Part shown: piece after piece, positions 1 to 9,425 of the stretch | How positions within the stretch are numbered: the stretch's first letter is position 1 | How the letters are laid out: each line of letters opens with the position of its first letter | Source: SIG565 sp045590755 | GTDB taxonomy: Bacteria; Bacillota; Clostridia; Oscillospirales; Acutalibacteraceae | Length of the DNA stretch: 52,213 bases | Assembly (NCBI GenBank): GCA_045590755.1 | Contig: JAZNRP010000038.1 | Span: forward strand, 1 to 52,213 | Direction: 5' to 3' | Made by a program: the position numbers and the translations under genes | The notes under the pieces: generated by a model | Seen by the model: the letters and a program-made list of their open reading frames with translations, nothing else | Database searches by the model: none | What the model was told of the DNA's origin: nothing

Positions 1-36
1 TTTCTACAATTACCAACGCATCCAACTCAAAACAAA

Positions 37-65
37 ACTGACTCCCCTTGAAAAGAGAAGTCAGT
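37..65 (-). terminator. Rho-independent terminator after the DUF4838 gene
   Basis: On the minus strand an ACTGACT-based stem (11 pairs including G-U pairs) closes a short T/A-rich loop and runs into TTTGTTTT. It lies about 95 bp past the stop codon of the DUF4838 gene, so it most likely ends that transcript. The 95 bp between hold no recognisable gene. Confidence 0.6.
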
Positions 66-160
66 ATGTTGCTTGAATTTTAATTTAAACTACCATATGG
101 TGCTTTTTTGTGCTGTCTGCACAAATTGGGGCAGTTCAAAAGTTCAGTGCTTTTTTATTA

Positions 161-2158
161 TTAATTATTTACTTCAGGCTTCGGAAAGAACTTATTTAAA
201 CTGCATACCGCTTCATACACTTCAAATACACGGTGAATTTGCGGCTCAATCTGACGCACATAGTCCTTCCATTTTTCATACAGAGTATATGCTAACTCGG
301 CCTTACCTTCAGCTCTTGCTATAAAGGCATCAGATAACAGCTCTGCATAGGTTAAATAATATTTAAGATATACCCAGGACTGTAGGGCTGGAATATCTGT
401 TATATCAAGATTACGCTCTACGATATCAGCAAAATCATTAATTACAGGTTTAATTTGCTTTAATGCTTTTATCTGTGCCGCCTTATCTACTGTGCCATCG
501 GGCGCGGCGGCACCATCGTAACCGTCGGAACGAAGTACTGCCTGACCGCGAAGCGCGGGTGCATCGAAAAGCTTACCTAAGGTGTCGAAAAGCTCATAAA
601 CCAAGCCGCCATCCTTACCGTAGCAACGGTTATAGTAATCGGCGCAGATATCTTCAAAGCTTTCTGTTTTATTCCAGAGTGTACGCGCCATAACTTCCAT
701 AACAATACCCGACGGGAAGAAAATTCTCTGTTCCTGGCAGCTGTTCATACCGTTAACGCCAATATCTTCAAGACCCACCATATCTTCATACATAATACGG
801 GCAATGTGCATATAGCTCGGGTCAGAGTAATGTGCCCACATAAGATGGTAGTCAAAATCAAAACTATCACCGCCGAACATTTTCTGCCAACGGCGAAGTC
901 TTGCTACATTTTCTTCTACGGCATACGGCATGGGTAACTTGTTGCGCACATAGGGTGATAACTGATAATTATCTAAATCAATTGATTTATCTAACTTGAA
1001 AGAGTTTGAATAATCTCTTGTTATCGGCGCAAACATTAAAGTAAAGCGCTCAGGATTGTTTATGCGAACCTTTTCGGGTTCCCAAAGTAAATCAACATAT
1101 ATAAGGAATACTACCCTTGTATTAAGTCCTGCGGCAGTTAACTTTTCATCCAGCTCATTAAGCATTGTTACATACCAGTCTGCCGGTACCATTTTCTGAC
1201 AGTTTTCGCATTCGCAGTGGTTGTTCAGTCCGTCTGCCAACCAGAAATGCAGATATGCGGTTTTCGGATGGGTTTTACAGTATTCTACAACCGCATCGGT
1301 CATAGCGTTTCGTACATACGGCATTGAGTAGCACAGGTTTGTGTCCCCCGGTGCGCATCTCGGCAGGGGTTCACGCTTACCGTTTATAAGGGCTATATAC
1401 TGCGCATATTCAGGACACGGCTTAGTTACACCGCGTACCCAGTTCTTTCTGTCATTTATATTAAAGGCATCAACACAGTTCCAACCGTGACCAATGGTAT
1501 GGTACATAAGTCCGCGGCGGAATACTTCTGTTTCAATAGCATTGGTTAAGCCTTCCATCTCATCATCTGTAATGGGTTCTTCTTCCAATGTGGGATTTTC
1601 TGTATGATGGTACCAACGGCGGTAAAATCCTCTTGGAGTACCAAATTGGGTAAAATAACCGTTCATAGCATTTTTGGGCAACCAGTCAATAAGGTCGCTT
1701 ATATGCTCATAGTTAGGAGCGCCTTCAATACAAACGCCGCGGTGACGGTATGAGGCGGCTTCACATATTTCTACACAGTCCTCCAAAGCGTTTTTCTTAG
1801 GGATTATATCACCGTCGATTCCCGGACGGACAAACGAGCAACCTACTTCCCGCAAGAAACGGTAAACGGCAAGCAACACGCTTCGTGTGTTAGAGCCTGT
1901 AATATAACCCTTACCGCCCGAAAAAGAAATAGCAATTGCATCGTCAAGCTCGGCATCTTCAACTGTTGGCACCTTGCTTGCTAATTCATCGTTAATACCA
2001 ACATACAAAACCCTGTCGCTAATCTCGTAACCCGGTTTCCAAAGTATTATGTCCACAATAGCTGTGGAATCCATCATACGAATATATTTTTTAAGCTCGG
2101 ACACTGCAAAGTCTGTAACACCATCCGTGCCGCACTGAATAATTCTCCAAACATTCAT
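161..2158 (-). CDS. DUF4838 domain protein (alpha-glucuronidase-like fold)
   Basis: A 665-residue protein of the DUF4838 family, large proteins from carbohydrate-using bacteria with a GH67-like N-terminal domain and a TIM-barrel-like body. Around residues 88-115 the segment TGSNTRSVLLAVYRFLREVG resembles the GH67 N-terminal signature (gene-neighbour members have 'AVYxFLEExGCRWF'). Near the middle, HFWLADGLNNHCECENCQ is the Cys-rich landmark usual for DUF4838. I see no signal peptide, so it is probably cytoplasmic. A substrate cannot be assigned from sequence. The start is an ATG with AGGAG about 8 nt upstream. It lies 30 bp downstream of the TtcA-like gene on the same strand and may share its transcript. 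Family is confident; enzymatic activity is inference. Confidence 0.8.
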   Translation of the reverse strand: MNVWRIIQCGTDGVTDFAVSELKKYIRMMDSTAIVDIILWKPGYEISDRVLYVGINDELASKVPTVEDAELDDAIAISFSGGKGYITGSNTRSVLLAVYRFLREVGCSFVRPGIDGDIIPKKNALEDCVEICEAASYRHRGVCIEGAPNYEHISDLIDWLPKNAMNGYFTQFGTPRGFYRRWYHHTENPTLEEEPITDDEMEGLTNAIETEVFRRGLMYHTIGHGWNCVDAFNINDRKNWVRGVTKPCPEYAQYIALINGKREPLPRCAPGDTNLCYSMPYVRNAMTDAVVEYCKTHPKTAYLHFWLADGLNNHCECENCQKMVPADWYVTMLNELDEKLTAAGLNTRVVFLIYVDLLWEPEKVRINNPERFTLMFAPITRDYSNSFKLDKSIDLDNYQLSPYVRNKLPMPYAVEENVARLRRWQKMFGGDSFDFDYHLMWAHYSDPSYMHIARIMYEDMVGLEDIGVNGMNSCQEQRIFFPSGIVMEVMARTLWNKTESFEDICADYYNRCYGKDGGLVYELFDTLGKLFDAPALRGQAVLRSDGYDGAAAPDGTVDKAAQIKALKQIKPVINDFADIVERNLDITDIPALQSWVYLKYYLTYAELLSDAFIARAEGKAELAYTLYEKWKDYVRQIEPQIHRVFEVYEAVCSLNKFFPKPEVNN

Positions 2159-2188
2159 AATTATCGCTCCTTTTTTACATCAGACGGC

Positions 2189-3010
2189 TTAATACCGTTC
2201 TGTAAACAAATGCTTTTCTTTGCCGTCAATATCGCGGTAGCCCACAATCTGCGCTAAATTTACATTATGCATACTGCGGAAAACATTGTCGTCAACATTC
2301 GGGTTTATTTTTCTTAAATCATTGATAATTTGTTTTGTTTCCTTGCGCTTTGAAATCGCTTCGTTATCCATTCCCGCTTCGGTAAATTTACAGGCACACT
2401 GCAAAAATTCAAGCGAATTATAATTCGCCCACGATATTATATCGCGTTCCTTAACCTTGTAAAGCGGTCTGATTAGCTCCATACCTTCGAAATTTGTGCT
2501 ATGTAATTTAGGTAACATTGTCTTAATTTCGGAAGAGTACATCATACTCATAAGTAAGGTCTCAATAGCATCGTCAAAATGATGACCTAACGCTATTTTA
2601 TTACAGCCCAATTTCTTGGCTTCGTTATATAAGTAACCGCGTCGCATACGGGCGCACAGATAACAGGGCGAGTCTTCCACTTCGGTTACAATATCGAATA
2701 TATTGCTCTCAAATATGTGTATCGGTATATTCATAAGTTTTGCGTTGTTTTCGATAAGTTCCCTGTTCTCTTTTTTATACCCGGGGTCCATAACAATAAA
2801 CTCGAGAGTAAAAGGCACTTCACTATGTCGGCACAGTTCCTGCATACATTTTGCAAGTAACACCGAATCTTTGCCGCCCGAAATACAAACGGCAATTTTA
2901 TCGTTTTCGTTTATCAGTTCATATTCCTTAACCGCACCGATAAAATTATTCCATATACTTTTGCGGTATTTTTTTATTATACTGCGTTCAATTTCAATAT
3001 GCCGTTCCAT
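2189..3010 (-). CDS. ttcA: TtcA-like tRNA 2-thiolation PP-loop ATPase
   Basis: A 273-residue adenine-nucleotide alpha-hydrolase of the TtcA/TtuA group, which activates a tRNA base by adenylation and inserts sulfur using an Fe-S cluster. The PP-loop CISGGKDSVLL sits near residue 43, a CxxC (PCYLCARMRRGYLY) near 115, GHHFDDAIETLL near 142, and a third cysteine set (QCACKF) near 204. Two plus one cysteines are what TtcA uses to hold its cluster. Length is slightly under E. coli TtcA (311 aa), so the exact tRNA target (s2C32 or another base) is not certain. A strong terminator directly upstream separates it from nhaC, so expression may rely on read-through or an unseen weak promoter. Confidence 0.75.
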   Translation of the reverse strand: MERHIEIERSIIKKYRKSIWNNFIGAVKEYELINENDKIAVCISGGKDSVLLAKCMQELCRHSEVPFTLEFIVMDPGYKKENRELIENNAKLMNIPIHIFESNIFDIVTEVEDSPCYLCARMRRGYLYNEAKKLGCNKIALGHHFDDAIETLLMSMMYSSEIKTMLPKLHSTNFEGMELIRPLYKVKERDIISWANYNSLEFLQCACKFTEAGMDNEAISKRKETKQIINDLRKINPNVDDNVFRSMHNVNLAQIVGYRDIDGKEKHLFTERY

Positions 3011-3023
3011 AACTCTCCTTAAT

Positions 3024-3066
3024 AAAAAAGACTCTGCATCTACTATTATAGATGCAAAGTCTTTTT
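3024..3066 (-). terminator. Rho-independent terminator after nhaC
   Basis: A long stem (AAAAGACT.TGCATCTA paired with TAGATGCA.AGTCTTTT, one internal mismatch) around a six-base loop, followed on the minus strand by TTTTTT. It is 10 bp past the antiporter stop codon and directly in front of the ttcA-like gene. Confidence 0.85.
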
Positions 3067-3076
3067 ATTTCAAGTG

Positions 3077-4813
3077 TTAAGCGGCTTTTACTTTTTTATT
3101 TGTAAATAATTTAATAAGAAATATTGTAAGAACCATAGAAGCAATACCTATCGGCAAGCAAATCCACGCGTTTTGGATGAACGGTGCGATAATAAAGTTA
3201 ACAAACGATACAGCCGCAACGGTTATCGCATACGGTAACTGGGTAGATACATGATTTAAGTGGTTGCACTGTGCACCGGCAGACGACATAATTGTTGTAT
3301 CGGAAATCGGTGAGCAGTGGTCGCCGCAAACCGCACCCGCAAGACAAGCAGATATACCAATAATCATAAGGGTATGGTCGGCAGGATTCGGGAATATTGC
3401 GGTAACAATCGGGATGAGAATACCGAATGTACCCCAGGATGTACCTGTTGCAAAGGAAAGCACACAAGCAACAAGGAATATTATTGCGGGAAGAAGTAAA
3501 TTGAGTCCTTCCGCCGCATTTGCCATAAGCTGTGCTACAAATACCTTTGCGCCAAGCATAGTGGTCATATTCTTAAGGGCGGTTGCCATAGTAAGAATCA
3601 AAATTGCAGGTACCATTGCCTTAAAACCGGCGGGGATACAGTTCATAGCCGCTTTGAAATTAACAACACGGCGGATTATGTAGTAGATAATAGCAACAAT
3701 AAGTGCTATCAAAGCGCCCCACGGCAGACCGACTGTGGCATCGGTGTTTGAGAATGCATCAATAAAGTTCATACCGCTAAACGAATTACCGTTGCCGTTG
3801 TAAACGAGTGCCGCAATACAAACTGCAATGAGTATAAGTATCGGTAAAACAAGGTCAACAACCTTGCCCTTCGGATTTTCTTCTATACTATCTTCTTTTT
3901 CAATACTGTCCTGTCCGCTTGTGAAAAGATCACCCTTTAGGGCGTTGTCTTCGTGAAGCTTCATCGGGCCGTAATCGAACTTCATAAGTGTGATTGTAAT
4001 GATAAATACAAATGTAAGTAATGAGTAGAAGTTATACGGAATTGCTTCTATAAAGAGCTTAAGTCCTTCGCCTTCTGCCGCGTAGCTTGAAACTGCAGCG
4101 GCCCAGGAAGAGATAGGAGCTATCATACAAATAGGTGCTGCTGTCGCATCTATTAAAAATGCCAATTTAGCGCGTGAAATCTTATTTCTATCACATACAG
4201 GGCGCATAACCGAGCCAACTGTTAGGCAGTTAAAGTAGTCATCAATAAAGATAAGTACGCCGAGCACAAATGTTGCAAGGGATGCGCCTATTCTTGAATG
4301 AATGTGCTTTTCTGCCCAACGGCCAAAAGCCGCAGAACCGCCCGACTTATTAAGAAGTGCCACGAGCACACCGAGAAGTACCAAAAATATAAAGATACCC
4401 GCTGTGCCTGATACTGCATCAATAAAGCCGGTGTTTGTAACTGTATCAAGTGTTTTTGTAATGCTAAAGTTTGCCGAGAAGAGACCGCCTACAACAATAC
4501 CTATAAACAAAGAAGAATAAACTTCTTTTGTGATAAGCGCCAAAACAATAGCGATTATCGGCGGTACAAGTGCCCAAAAAGACGCATATAACGGGATTTC
4601 TTCCCTAACAACGCCTAGTGCGGATGCCGAGTTTTCAGCAAAGTTTTCGTCGGAATTGCTGTTGTCGGTATATGCATCGAGATACTCTGTAGCGGAATCA
4701 AAATCAAATGCCGCCGCATCTGTCGCTTCTGTGGCCGATGCCGAAAAAGCAAACAAAGTAACCGATAACACAAGAACCATTAATAGTGTTAATATTTTCG
4801 CGGTTTTGTTCAT
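3077..4813 (-). CDS. nhaC: NhaC-family Na+/H+ antiporter
   Basis: A polytopic membrane protein of the NhaC/ArsB superfamily, about 578 residues, expected to exchange cytoplasmic Na+ for external H+ or, in some relatives, dicarboxylates. It starts with a hydrophobic segment resembling a signal peptide (LTLLMVLVLSVTLFAFSASA), an acidic Ser/Ala/Asp-rich linker, then about 11-12 membrane segments with the family landmarks FIDDYFNCLTVGSVMRPV and GDHCSPISDTT. I choose the ATG at 4813 because AAAGGTGGG lies 7 nt upstream of it. The TTG 21 nt further upstream would put that Shine-Dalgarno sequence inside the gene. Monocistronic: own promoter at 4836-4864 and own terminator. The leading hydrophobic region plus acidic linker is a common N-terminal extension in Clostridia. 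Confidence 0.88.
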   Translation of the reverse strand: MNKTAKILTLLMVLVLSVTLFAFSASATEATDAAAFDFDSATEYLDAYTDNSNSDENFAENSASALGVVREEIPLYASFWALVPPIIAIVLALITKEVYSSLFIGIVVGGLFSANFSITKTLDTVTNTGFIDAVSGTAGIFIFLVLLGVLVALLNKSGGSAAFGRWAEKHIHSRIGASLATFVLGVLIFIDDYFNCLTVGSVMRPVCDRNKISRAKLAFLIDATAAPICMIAPISSWAAAVSSYAAEGEGLKLFIEAIPYNFYSLLTFVFIITITLMKFDYGPMKLHEDNALKGDLFTSGQDSIEKEDSIEENPKGKVVDLVLPILILIAVCIAALVYNGNGNSFSGMNFIDAFSNTDATVGLPWGALIALIVAIIYYIIRRVVNFKAAMNCIPAGFKAMVPAILILTMATALKNMTTMLGAKVFVAQLMANAAEGLNLLLPAIIFLVACVLSFATGTSWGTFGILIPIVTAIFPNPADHTLMIIGISACLAGAVCGDHCSPISDTTIMSSAGAQCNHLNHVSTQLPYAITVAAVSFVNFIIAPFIQNAWICLPIGIASMVLTIFLIKLFTNKKVKAA

Positions 4814-4835
4814 AAAAAACCCACCTTTCGACAAA

Positions 4836-4864
4836 ATGTTAACACAATATTAATAGTTTGTCAA
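4836..4864 (-). promoter_or_regulatory. Sigma-A promoter of nhaC
   Basis: Minus strand TTGACA, 17-bp spacer, TAACAT. It ends 22 bp upstream of the chosen nhaC start, leaving a very short leader. Divergent from the yitT promoter. Confidence 0.6.
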
Positions 4865-4876
4865 TGATATTTTCGG

Positions 4877-4905
4877 TTGCTATATATTTAATTTTATTAT
4901 ATAAT
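4877..4905 (+). promoter_or_regulatory. Sigma-A promoter of yitT
   Basis: TTGCTA, 17-bp A+T-rich spacer, TATAAT, 30 bp in front of the yitT ATG. It stands back to back with the nhaC promoter, with 12 bp between the two -35 elements, so one factor could affect both. Confidence 0.65.
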
Positions 4906-4935
4906 ATATTATATAATGGTGTTTAGGAGTAACAA

Positions 4936-5823
4936 ATGAACAGATTAAAATCTTTTTTGAGTAGAATATCGGCTTACAATATGATAATGCTTACCGTGGC
5001 GGGTATTATAAACGCTGTCGGCGTTACTTTCTTTTTGGCGCCCGTAAAAATCTACGATAGCGGCATTTCGGGTACTTCTATTTTACTTTCACAACTGACG
5101 CCCGAGTTTTTTACTCTGTCATTCTTTCTTTTAATACTCAATATTCCGCTATTTTTGTACGGACTTAAAAAGCAAGGCTCACTTTTTACCTTTTATGCTA
5201 TTTATGCCGTATTTATCTATTCGCTTGTGGCATTTATTATAACAGACATTCTACCTATCGATGTTAGCTTTGCCTCCCCGCTTGCTAAACAAGATTTGTT
5301 GCTTTGCGCACTCTTTGGCGGTGTAATTTCAGGTATAGGCAGTGGTACTGCCATACGTTTCGGCGGTGCCATGGACGGCATTGAAGTTATGGCGGTAATT
5401 TTTGCAAAGCGTATCGGTATTTCGGTTGGTACATTTGTTATGGCCTATAATATATTGCTTTACATTACGGGTGGAATTATTCTTGGCGACTGGATTTTGC
5501 CGCTTTACTCAATTGTGGCTTATGCCTCAGCTCTTAAAACGGTAGACTTTATAGTTGACGGTATTGACCACGCTAAATGTGCCATAATTATTACCGAAAA
5601 ACCCGATGAAATCTGCCAAGAACTATCAAGCACTTTTGAATCGGGCACCACCAAAATAAAGGCAGTTGGCGGTTATTCAAATACCGAAAAAACAATGGTG
5701 TATTTTATAGTTAACCGCTTTCAAGTTGTGCGACTTAAGGAACTTGTGCATACCATTGATGCCACGGCTTATATTACAATAAGCGAAGTAACCGATGTTT
5801 TTTCTAAAAACCACGATAAATAA
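4936..5823 (+). CDS. YitT family membrane protein
   Basis: A 295-residue YitT-family protein (DUF161 membrane domain plus C-terminal DUF2179 domain). Five to six hydrophobic segments fill residues ~15-205, including GGVISGIGSGTAIRFGGAMDG, shortened here to its glycine-rich heart GIGSGTAIRFGG, a hallmark of the family. The soluble tail from ~215 (IIITEKPDEICQEL to the end) is the DUF2179 domain. The molecular function of YitT proteins is not established; some are proposed transporters. TTAGGAG stands 8 nt before the ATG. A separate promoter precedes the next gene, so it may be monocistronic with partial read-through. Confidence 0.85.
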   Translation: MNRLKSFLSRISAYNMIMLTVAGIINAVGVTFFLAPVKIYDSGISGTSILLSQLTPEFFTLSFFLLILNIPLFLYGLKKQGSLFTFYAIYAVFIYSLVAFIITDILPIDVSFASPLAKQDLLLCALFGGVISGIGSGTAIRFGGAMDGIEVMAVIFAKRIGISVGTFVMAYNILLYITGGIILGDWILPLYSIVAYASALKTVDFIVDGIDHAKCAIIITEKPDEICQELSSTFESGTTKIKAVGGYSNTEKTMVYFIVNRFQVVRLKELVHTIDATAYITISEVTDVFSKNHDK

Positions 5824-5824
5824 G

Positions 5825-5853
5825 TTGAAAAGTTAAGCAAAATATAGTATTAT
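5825..5853 (+). promoter_or_regulatory. Sigma-A promoter before the E2-like gene
   Basis: TTGAAA, 17-bp spacer, TATTAT, beginning one base after the yitT stop codon and ending 35 bp before the next start. It may drive the run E2-like gene, alaS, HIT, phosphoribosyltransferase. Confidence 0.55.
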
Positions 5854-5888
5854 ATATATAATTTTAGGGATATAAGGGGAATTATTTT

Positions 5889-6764
5889 ATGGCACTGAGA
5901 GCAGATGGTAAAAGAGTTAAAAATGCGGACCCGATGTATACAGTAGCACCGTTTATTATGGACAAACGGTATGACTCAATGAATATGATTGAGCTTGACA
6001 TACCTGTAGAGCCCATTCAGAAATACATAAACAACAAAAGAAAAGAAAATATAAATATTTCTCATATGGCAGTAATTTTAGCCGCCTATATTCGCACCTT
6101 GGCGGAGTTCCCGTCGCTTAACCGTTTTATCGTTAATAAGCGTATTTATGCGAGAAATGAAATTGCCGTAGGTATGGTTGTACTGCAAGGCGGTAAGATG
6201 GACAACGGCACAATGTCTAAAATGTATTTCGATTATGAAAATACCATTATGGATGTTAATAATATAATAAACGACTATGTTGATGCAAACCGCAACAACG
6301 CACAGAACAACTCAACCGAAAAGCTTATTAAGTTTTTACTGAGTCTGCCGGGTATTTTACCTATAGGTGTTGCTCTGTTCAAGTTTTTGGATAAACACGG
6401 TTGGTTACCCAAAGCTATAATTGATGCAAGCCCCTTCCACACAAGCCTTGTAATTTCAAACCTTGCATCAATCCGCACAAACCACATCTACCACCATGTT
6501 TATGAGTTTGGTACAACAGGAATTATCATTACTATGGGTAATTCTCGAGAAAAGGCAAAGCGTGTTGGTGGCGAAATAGTACACGAAAAATGTATGCCGC
6601 TTGGCATTGTTATGGATGAGCGTATATGCTCGGGCAGTTATTATGCCTTGGCGTTCAGAAAAATGAAAAAATATCTCACCAACCCTGAGCTTCTGGAATT
6701 ACCGCCCGAAGTTCTAAATATCGAAACACCGCAAAAGAAAAAGAGCAAATATGCCAAATTTTAA
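5889..6764 (+). CDS. Stand-alone 2-oxoacid dehydrogenase E2-like acyltransferase fold, catalytic motif lost
   Basis: A 291-residue protein with the chloramphenicol-acetyltransferase/E2 catalytic fold. SLVISNLASI near residue 182 matches the E2 'FTISNLG' strand, and GIVMDERICSGSYYALAFRKM near 236-256 (key part MDERICSG) aligns with the E2 active-site motif DHRxxDG, followed by KKYLTNPELL as in E2. The catalytic His is Glu and the catalytic Asp is Ser here. There is no lipoyl or peripheral-subunit-binding domain and no E1/E3 gene nearby. I infer a non-acyltransferase or altered-chemistry relative. Start ATG has AGGGGAATTATTTT upstream. It is followed 29 bp later by alaS. Confidence 0.7.
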   Translation: MALRADGKRVKNADPMYTVAPFIMDKRYDSMNMIELDIPVEPIQKYINNKRKENINISHMAVILAAYIRTLAEFPSLNRFIVNKRIYARNEIAVGMVVLQGGKMDNGTMSKMYFDYENTIMDVNNIINDYVDANRNNAQNNSTEKLIKFLLSLPGILPIGVALFKFLDKHGWLPKAIIDASPFHTSLVISNLASIRTNHIYHHVYEFGTTGIIITMGNSREKAKRVGGEIVHEKCMPLGIVMDERICSGSYYALAFRKMKKYLTNPELLELPPEVLNIETPQKKKSKYAKF

Positions 6765-6793
6765 GCAAAACAGATATTAAGGAAGTATAAATT

Positions 6794-9403
6794 ATGGAAT
6801 GGATGTCACTTAACACTTTAAGAGAAAAATATCTCTCGTTTTTCGAGTCTAAAGGTCATTTGCGTTTGGGTAGCTTTTCGCTCGTTCCCCAGAACGATAA
6901 ATCCCTTTTACTTATAAATTCGGGTATGGCGCCGATGAAGAAATATTTCACGGGTGAAGTTACCCCGCCTTCGAAAAGGGTTACCACCTGTCAGAAATGC
7001 ATCCGCACCCCCGACCTTGAGCGTGTAGGTCATACCGCGCGTCACGGCACATATTTTGAAATGCTTGGTAACTTTTCCTTCGGCGACTATTTCAAAACCG
7101 AAGCAATACACTGGGCTTGGGAATTTTTAACCGAAACACTTGAAATCCCATCCGACCTTCTCTGGCCGTCTATTTATGAGAGTGATGACGAAGCCTATAA
7201 TATCTGGCTTAATGAAATAGGCGTACCCGCAGAGCATATTGTAAGACTCGGTAAAGCCGATAACTTCTGGGAGCACGGCACTGGTCCTTGCGGCCCGTGT
7301 AGTGAAATATATTTTGACCGCGGCGAAAAATACGGCTGCGGCTCACCTGACTGTAAGCCGGGTTGCGACTGTGACAGATATATGGAAATCTGGAACAATG
7401 TATTCTCCCAGTTCAATAATATGGGAGACGGCACCTATACCGAGCTTGAAAACAAAAACATTGATACAGGTATGGGACTTGAGCGTCTTGCCTGTGTTAT
7501 GCAGGGTGTTGACAACATGTTCGAGGTTGACACCATCCGCAATATAATCAACAAGGTTTGCGAAATTTCGGGCAAGACATACGGCAAGGACAAGAATAAC
7601 GATATTTCCATTCGTGCCATAACCGACCACGCCCGTGCCGCTACATTTATGATAAGCGACGGTATTATTCCGTCAAACGAAGGCCGCGGTTATGTTTTAC
7701 GCCGAATTATACGCCGTGCTGTAAGACACGGAAAGCTCATCGGTATTAACCGTCCGTTCTTTATGGAACTGTGCGATGCCGTTATAGAAGAAAATAAATC
7801 GGGCTACCCCGAGCTTATAGAAAAGAAACAGCTTATAAACAAGGTTATTAATAACGAAGAAGCCGCGTTCAATAAGACAATCGACCAAGGTCTTGCAATG
7901 CTTGAAGCACTAACAGAAAATACCAAAACCCTTTCGGGTGAAAATGCCTTTAAGCTTTACGATACCTACGGCTTCCCGCTTGACCTTACAATTGATATTT
8001 TAGCCGAAAAGGGCATATCTGTAGACGAAGAAAAGTTCCGTGAACTTATGAATGAGCAACGCACAAAAGCGCGCAACGCCCGTAAATCGTCTGATGGGGA
8101 AAGCTGGAAGAGTGACGGCATTACGCTTGATGGTATTAGCGCTACCCTATTTTGCGGCTACACCGAAAACAGCACCGAGGCTACTGTTTTAGCGCTTGTT
8201 AATGGTGGTGAAACAATAGACACCGCAGCTACGGGTGATAAGGTAATTGTAGTTCTTGATAAAACCCCGTTCTATGCCGAAAGCGGTGGACAAACGGGTG
8301 ACACAGGTAAAATCGCCTGTGGTAATGCTACACTTTCTGTTTCCAACACTACAAAAAATGGAAGTAATATATTTACGCATTTCTGTACGGTAGACAGCGG
8401 TATAATTTCGGTTGGGGACACTGTAACTGCAGAAATCGATGTATCTCGCCGCGAAGCAATACGCCGCAACCATACTGCCGCACATCTTTTACAGGCAGGT
8501 CTGCGTCAGGTTCTCGGCACACATGTTGAACAAGCAGGTCAGTTGGTAACCGATAGCACTGTCAGATTTGACTTTACACATTTTTCTGCTTTAACAAACG
8601 CTGAAATTAAAGCAGTTGAAAACTTTGTAAACAATACAATTCTTGCGGGCATTACCGTGCAAAATAAAGAAATGCCTATTGAAGACGCCAAAAAATTAGG
8701 CGCTATGGCACTATTTGGCGAAAAGTACGGCGATACTGTTCGCGTAGTTGCAGTAGATGATAAATCGATTGAATTCTGCGGCGGTACACATATAGATAAC
8801 ACCGCAAAAATCGGCCTTTTCCGTATTACTTCGGAATCGGGAATTGCCGCAGGTGTTCGCCGTATTGAAGCCGTTACAGGCAACAATCTTTTAGCGCTTA
8901 TTGACCGATATTTTGATACTGTAACTACTGTTGCCGCAACACTTAAAAGCGGTAATATAAACGATATAAATAATAGAGCTTCGGCTGTTATGGCAGAGCT
9001 AAAAGATAAGGAAAAACTCATCGAACAGCTCGAAAGCAAGTTAGCACTTGGTAAGCTTGATAAGATAATGGAAAATGCCGTAGAGATTAATTCTATTAAG
9101 CTTATCACCGCTAAAATTCAAAATGCTACCGCCGATGAGCTTCGCACCTTGTGTGAAACCATAAAGGCAAACAATCAAAATGCCGTTGTTGTTTTAGCAG
9201 GTGTTAAGGATGGCAAAATCACATTTGCCGCCGCATCCGATAAGGATGCCATCGCTAATGGTGCCCATGCAGGCAACATAGTACGCGAGGTTGCTAAAAT
9301 TACAGGCGGTAACGGTGGCGGCAAGCCCGACTTTGCAATGGCGGGCGGTAAGGACGAAGCCAAAATTGATGAAGCCTTAGCAAAAGTTCGCAATCTTCTA
9401 TAA
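6794..9403 (+). CDS. alaS: Alanyl-tRNA synthetase
   Basis: An 869-residue, full-length alanyl-tRNA synthetase that charges tRNA-Ala and hydrolyses Ser/Gly mischarged on it. The class II aminoacylation core fills residues 1-~230 (motif 2 region TPDLERVGHTARHGTYFEML), the tRNA-recognition domain follows, the editing domain carries HTAAHLLQ near 563 and CGGTH near 662 (the zinc/editing residues), and the C-Ala DHHA1-type domain ends the protein with GGGGKPDFAMAGG-like NGGGKPDFAMAGG. AAGGAAG precedes the ATG by about 8 nt. There is no room for a T-box between it and the gene upstream, so control by tRNA-Ala is not visible here. Confidence 0.97.
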   Translation: MEWMSLNTLREKYLSFFESKGHLRLGSFSLVPQNDKSLLLINSGMAPMKKYFTGEVTPPSKRVTTCQKCIRTPDLERVGHTARHGTYFEMLGNFSFGDYFKTEAIHWAWEFLTETLEIPSDLLWPSIYESDDEAYNIWLNEIGVPAEHIVRLGKADNFWEHGTGPCGPCSEIYFDRGEKYGCGSPDCKPGCDCDRYMEIWNNVFSQFNNMGDGTYTELENKNIDTGMGLERLACVMQGVDNMFEVDTIRNIINKVCEISGKTYGKDKNNDISIRAITDHARAATFMISDGIIPSNEGRGYVLRRIIRRAVRHGKLIGINRPFFMELCDAVIEENKSGYPELIEKKQLINKVINNEEAAFNKTIDQGLAMLEALTENTKTLSGENAFKLYDTYGFPLDLTIDILAEKGISVDEEKFRELMNEQRTKARNARKSSDGESWKSDGITLDGISATLFCGYTENSTEATVLALVNGGETIDTAATGDKVIVVLDKTPFYAESGGQTGDTGKIACGNATLSVSNTTKNGSNIFTHFCTVDSGIISVGDTVTAEIDVSRREAIRRNHTAAHLLQAGLRQVLGTHVEQAGQLVTDSTVRFDFTHFSALTNAEIKAVENFVNNTILAGITVQNKEMPIEDAKKLGAMALFGEKYGDTVRVVAVDDKSIEFCGGTHIDNTAKIGLFRITSESGIAAGVRRIEAVTGNNLLALIDRYFDTVTTVAATLKSGNINDINNRASAVMAELKDKEKLIEQLESKLALGKLDKIMENAVEINSIKLITAKIQNATADELRTLCETIKANNQNAVVVLAGVKDGKITFAAASDKDAIANGAHAGNIVREVAKITGGNGGGKPDFAMAGGKDEAKIDEALAKVRNLL

Positions 9404-9425
9404 CCTACATTGAAAGGAAATTTTT

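Noticed and set aside
1..36. A gene at the left window edge
   Set aside because: No open frame with a start signal; only a short A/T-rich spacer beyond the terminator.
3264..3683. A 139-codon open frame antisense to nhaC
   Set aside because: Mirror frame of membrane-segment codons; no start signals.
8539..9108. A 189-codon open frame antisense to alaS
   Set aside because: Mirror frame of the alaS editing/C-Ala region; Ser/Ile/Leu-rich without domain features.
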